Source of the DNA: Adineta ricciae
Lineage: Eukaryota; Rotifera; Eurotatoria; Adinetida; Adinetidae
DNA: 64,000 nt
Direction of reading: 5' to 3'
Assembly: GCA_905250025.1 (NCBI GenBank)
Contig: CAJNOJ010000111.1
Location: 1-64,000 of the forward strand
Shown: in pieces, positions 60,075-64,000 of the stretch
How the letters are laid out: each line of letters starts with the position of its first letter
Position numbering within the stretch: position 1 is the stretch's first letter
Made by a program: the position numbers and the translations under genes
Notes under the pieces: model-generated
Database searches by the model: none
Told to the model about the DNA's origin: nothing
The model's input: only the letters and a program-made list of their open reading frames with translations

Positions 60075-61067
60075 TCACTCGATGATAATGACGTCATCTA
60101 CAGGAGATGATGAATGAACTTGAGTTAATTTTGGTTTGTATGGATTGATTTCCATTAATTTGTCAGCTAACCATAACTAGAAAAGAGAGAAAATGCAATT
60201 GATTAGAATCAAATATTTACTTACGACTGGATCTTTCGGTTTTTCTTTACATAAGGCTGTCAATGCTTTCATTAACGTCTTATTAACGTTTTGTTCCAGA
60301 TAATCTTTCGCTGGCTGTCCCATTGGGATTGGTTCGACAATGCCTTAAAATACAAGTCCGTTTACTAAATGTTTTTTTTCGTGAATATATTCTTTCTTAC
60401 AATTTGGAAAGAAAAATCGAATCTCACGTTCAGCACTAACTTCACTATCACTGCCATGCACTGCATTCTTTTGTTCATTTGTTCCGAACAATGCTCGAAT
60501 ACTATAAATGATACCAATGAATACATCAAGATGAGATCTTCGATTATTTTACCTTTCTGAATGAGTTTCTTTTGCTACAGTGGAATTTGTTGGTCCGATT
60601 AGCTCTCTCCATTGTTGAACGGCGTTCTCTTTAGCTAAAACCATGGCAACGATGGGACCACTTGTCATGAATGCAACTAAACTTGGAAAAAACTTCTTTC
60701 CGTAATGTTCACTGTAAAAATCTGAACATTGTTCAGCAGTTAAGATGACACGGCGTTTCTAAACATCGAACCATTCACCATAGTCAAACATGAAATCAAA
60801 ACAACGAACTTGTAGAACAGTAAAACCTTGATTGAGGAGAATCGTTTCGATCTCATTGGCTTTATGAACTGCATCTGGTTTAATCAATGCAAGTGTACGT
60901 TCGACGAAGATGCCACTTTTGTTGAAATCCATCACAGAACTATGATCACTTCGCATAGTATCTTCGAAACCGGTGTGTCGTTGTTGTTCGTGATGTTCTT
61001 GTTGAGGAGAATGTCGAGATTCATTTTCTTTCTCAGAACTTTGCTTTGAATGTGAATCCATTGTCAT
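60075..61067 (-). CDS. NME5: NME5-like nucleoside diphosphate kinase with Dpy-30 motif
   Basis: Five or so exons start at 61067. A polar His/Gln/Glu/Ser-rich N-terminal extension of about 50 residues precedes the NDK domain, which opens ERTLALIKPDAV. The catalytic block NAVHGSDSE carries the phospho-accepting His. After it, PMGQPAKDYLEQNVNKTL and the PKDPVLWLADKLM segment form a Dpy-30-type helix pair, ending INPYKPKL plus about 18 residues. NDK plus C-terminal Dpy-30 is the hallmark of NME5, an axonemal radial-spoke associated protein of motile cilia and sperm. Its start lies 250 bp from the divergent BLVRB-like gene. Confidence 0.9.
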
Positions 61068-61316
61068 TCAATTCAACGGACAGTTTCGTACACTAATCTT
61101 TCGTTTACAAACTTCAGAAATATTATCAACAAGACAAAGTTTCAGTCTTCAGTAAACTTGTTGCTATAGCGTAACCTCTGAGAGAAATATTGGCTTCAGT
61201 AGATGTCGTTAACAGCGCTGAAATGATTGGTAGAAGTGATTTACCAGCAAAAGAATATACGTACGTATTTACTTTTTTCATTTCATTTGTCTCTTTTTAT
61301 TATTGAAACAAGAACG

Positions 61317-62155
61317 ATGGCGACTTCGTTGGATGGTACGAAAGGAAATATCGTCGTATTAGGTGCAACGGGTAATACCGGCTTACAGCTTGTAGAACAA
61401 GCTTTGGAGCGAAATTATAAAGTTACGGCTCTTGTCAGAAGCCCAGAAAAACTTGCACACCTAGAGCACAAACATCTCGAAGTACGACAATGATTGAAAG
61501 AACGCGAGCAAAAACATTGTCATTTTAGGTTATCAAATGTGATTTGATGAATCCACTCGATCTGACTGCACATATGGAAGGACGTACAGCTGTCTTGTCA
61601 GCACTTGGCCAACCCGGTTTGCAAATAGCAGGCATGACGTTCTACGAAGATTCGATGAAATCAATTGTTACTGCAATGCGAAATGCGAAAATAAAGCGCT
61701 TGATATGTGTAACTGCTTTCTACACGAAATGTAAATCAAATGCTTCTCTTATCAAAATTCTTCTCCTTATATCATATCTTTAGATCAACCTGAAAAGTAT
61801 CCGTTCAAGTTCAAACTTATCATTCGTCCGATGATTGGTCGTCATTTAGATTCCATGTATGTCATGGAAGAATTTCTTGAGAAAGAATGTCAAGATTTAG
61901 ATTACACGATCGTTCGTCCACCTCGTTTACTGGATGATCGTATGATTGGTACGGCGAAGATTTCTCTGTTAAATCGTATCCAATAGATTTTATTTAGAAA
62001 AGGAAGTGAAAGTCAACGAAAATGAATATTTTTTTCCTGATCAATCAACAGCTAATCGAATTCCACGAGCAAACGTAGCTCGTTTTATGCTCGACATATT
62101 AAAAGATGAAAAGTATCTTCGGCAAGCTGTTGCAATTGACATGACACCATCATAG
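61317..62155 (+). CDS. BLVRB-like NAD(P)-binding oxidoreductase (atypical SDR)
   Basis: About four exons encode roughly 220 residues from the ATG at 61317. The dinucleotide motif is VLGATGNTGLQLV, followed by YKVTALVRSPEKL, DLMNPLDL and AVLSALGQPG, then RLICVTAF, DYTIVRPPRL and RANVARFMLDIL. This is the order seen in biliverdin reductase B / flavin reductase and NmrA-like atypical SDRs, which lack the YxxxK pair and reduce flavins or biliverdin with NADPH. Substrate is not determinable. The last exon ends at the TAG at 62153-62155. Introns are short (one near 61489-61530, one near 61730-61783, one near 61945-61993). Confidence 0.82.
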
Positions 62156-62538
62156 AAGGACATCCGTGATTTTTTTTCAATGCATTCACATGCTATGCAA
62201 ACTCTTCTTGTCTGGAATGTATTTAGTGAAAGATGAATGAAGCATTCTCTGCGATTCTGTATGAGAAGAACAGATATTTTCTTCGATATTGTACGACATC
62301 TTTCTCAGAAGAATGTTGATCGAGACAGAAAATGCTCCAGTAAGTTTTTTTTCTCGTTTCTTTATTTCATTATGTACATGCAGACAATGAGATGCTATGC
62401 ATATCATGTTGAAGTCATTGATCTTTTAAATATCTGAATTGTTTCCTACATCTACACTCGCAAGAAAAAGTTGATTTTTTAAACAGAGATTGATGATTAT
62501 TTTGTTTTCGATGTTTCTAGATAAATTATTATTGAACG
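62156..62538. promoter_or_regulatory. Intergenic region upstream of the Tyr/Pro-rich gene
   Basis: About 380 bp between same-strand genes, holding the 3' end of one and the promoter of the next. No specific signal recognised. Confidence 0.3.
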
Positions 62539-63986
62539 ATGACTACCACTCAACCAGCGTATGTATTTCCGCTATGCAATGTATATCTAGAGAAAAAAAA
62601 GGAATATCATTTAGTTTTGATTATTCAGCCTATGACTATGGATATGATGGAAGTGCGTCATCGACATATTCAGCCTATGCAGGGTATGAAGCAGGTGCGT
62701 CATATCCGCCACCAGGAGCATATGATGCTTATGGAGCATCTGCAGCTTATCCGTCAAGTAAAATAATTCTAATCAATGAATTGAATAGAACTCGATTGTT
62801 GACGATTTAGATGCTGCACCAGGTTCATCTTATGCAACTGTAGATCCATATTCCGGTTATCCCACTACCGCTTATGCATATCCAACATCAGCTACTGCTA
62901 GCTCAGCGGCTGCTCCACCGCCGACAGCGACAGCAGGTCAGACATCTTATTCTGCTACATATGGTACATCACCTTCAACCGCAACTTATGCATACGATTC
63001 AAGACGTGCAACACCACCACCACCGCCGCCTACATCTGCCGCTGCCCATTATGCTTCGTACGACTATGCTGCGAGTGCGGCAGGTATACCGATTGCCAGC
63101 ACTTCTCTCCTTTCTGTATCTATTCACTCCTTCTAGGTGCGTATGCTGGTGCACCACCACCACCACCAGGTGCAACCTACTCTCCGTACAAAACCGGACC
63201 GGCAGCAAATGGCGCGGCGCCACCAAGCGTCTATCAGCCTTATCCTTCTGCTCCACCGCCACCGCATGGTGCGTATGGTATTCCACCAGGTAGTCATCTG
63301 TCTGGAGCAATGGGCCCACCTCCGCCACCACCACATGCCTACGGACCACCTCCATCAGCAGCTGGTATGATTCCTCGTCGTCCCGAGTATTATCCTTCTG
63401 CTCCAGTACATCATCCAATGCATTATATTCCACAACAACCTCAATCTACACATTATCGGTAAGTGAATCATTTGAAAAAAGTTTCTCCGAAAAAAGTCAT
63501 TGAAGTTTATTTGTTCAAACTATTGTGTTCTTCTATCGATCGTTCGATATTGTTATACGTTTTTTTCTTAAGTTTTCCGTTTTCATGTGTCGGTAAACTC
63601 AAACAAATGAACATTTTTGTGTTTGATGTATAATGTGTTTTAATCAGTTGATATTCTATTATTTCTACTTTCTAGGAACAAAGTCCAATCGGAATATCTA
63701 ATTTTCTCACATTGAAATAACAATTACATTTGTCTCATTTTAGGTTGATTGATCAGAGAAAGAAAATTTAAAGCTAGTGTGATCTAAAACTTTTCTGTAC
63801 ACATATAAAATCCAAAAAACGAATATTAGAAGTGGCGTTTCCTTGTTTTTTGTGTTATTTTCTTTGTTTATTTTCTTTTCTTTGACAATTTATCTTCACA
63901 ACAATTATTGTTCTACTACTATCTTCTTGTGTATTCCAGTTTGCCACCGCGAGGGGGCTATCAACGTGAACTTGATGGTAAGTACT
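62539..63986 (+). CDS. Tyr/Ala/Pro-rich low-complexity protein, partial (possible RNA-binding FET or ZFR type)
   Basis: The first exon is MTTTQP plus part of the next codon; a 70-bp or so intron leads to AYDYGYDGSASSTYSAYAGY. Following exons are rich in Tyr, Ala, Ser, Thr and Pro with polyproline (PPPPPP) and HAYGPPPSAAG segments, and a small last exon reads LPPRGGYQREL, ending at a GTAAGT donor near 63980. The gene continues beyond the window. Prion-like Tyr-rich N-termini of this sort are typical of FET (EWS/FUS) and ZFR RNA-binding proteins, but the diagnostic RNA-binding domains are not in view, so the family is a guess. The last intron visible (about 63460-63939) is near 480 bp, unusually long here. 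Confidence 0.65.
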
Positions 63987-64000
63987 CAAGTCTCATATGT

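Noticed and set aside
62874-63433. Long His/Gln/Leu-rich plus-strand and opposite minus-strand frames
   Set aside because: They are other registers of the Tyr/Pro-rich coding exons; the chosen frame continues across GT-AG introns.

Overview
This looks like nuclear DNA of a bdelloid rotifer (Adineta/Rotaria type). The genome is AT-rich and compact. Most genes are broken by many GT-AG introns of about 48-60 bases. A bdelloid-style protein joins an ADP-ribosyltransferase domain to kinesin-light-chain-like TPRs. The remaining recognisable genes are ordinary metazoan ones. The species is an inference; no rRNA, tRNA or CRISPR array was seen.

Layout: about 0-11.5 kb is a repeat-rich island poor in conserved genes. 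It holds a decayed piggyBac-like transposase tail, several families of short tandem, inverted and dispersed repeats, a 119-bp mariner-type MITE, and one intronless 3.2-kb ART-TPR gene. Two copies of one dispersed repeat lie on either side of that gene.

From 11.5 kb onward conserved genes are densely packed: a membrane SDR (+), AIFM1-like apoptosis-inducing factor (-), an MFSD14/HIAT1-like transporter (+), a basic probable nuclear protein (-), two EF-hand proteins (+), a TRAF (RING, zinc fingers, coiled coil, MATH) (-), a gene-poor 4-kb stretch, an R/S/Y-rich protein (-), a two-pass membrane protein (-), a Ly6-like protein (-), a possible small secreted peptide (-), a CRACR2A-like large Rab (+), an ACE-family M2 peptidase (+), a helical unknown (-), a Tctex1 dynein light chain and a nicotinic-type Cys-loop channel (-), DLG1/SAP97-type MAGUK (-), a 3-kb gene-poor stretch, a 7TM receptor (+), HAUS3 (-), a furin/PC-type convertase (+), NME5 (-), a BLVRB-like NAD(P)-binding protein (+), and the start of a Tyr/Pro/Ala-rich protein cut by the window edge (+).

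The conserved genes do not form a pathway. Several are neuronal or secretory: nicotinic channel, DLG scaffold, proprotein convertase, ACE, 7TM receptor and a possible amidated-peptide precursor. That clustering may be chance. I did not find a clearly new multi-gene system. The most unusual segment is the ART-TPR gene in its repeat island. A single N at 18238 marks a probable assembly gap that cuts two convergent genes.
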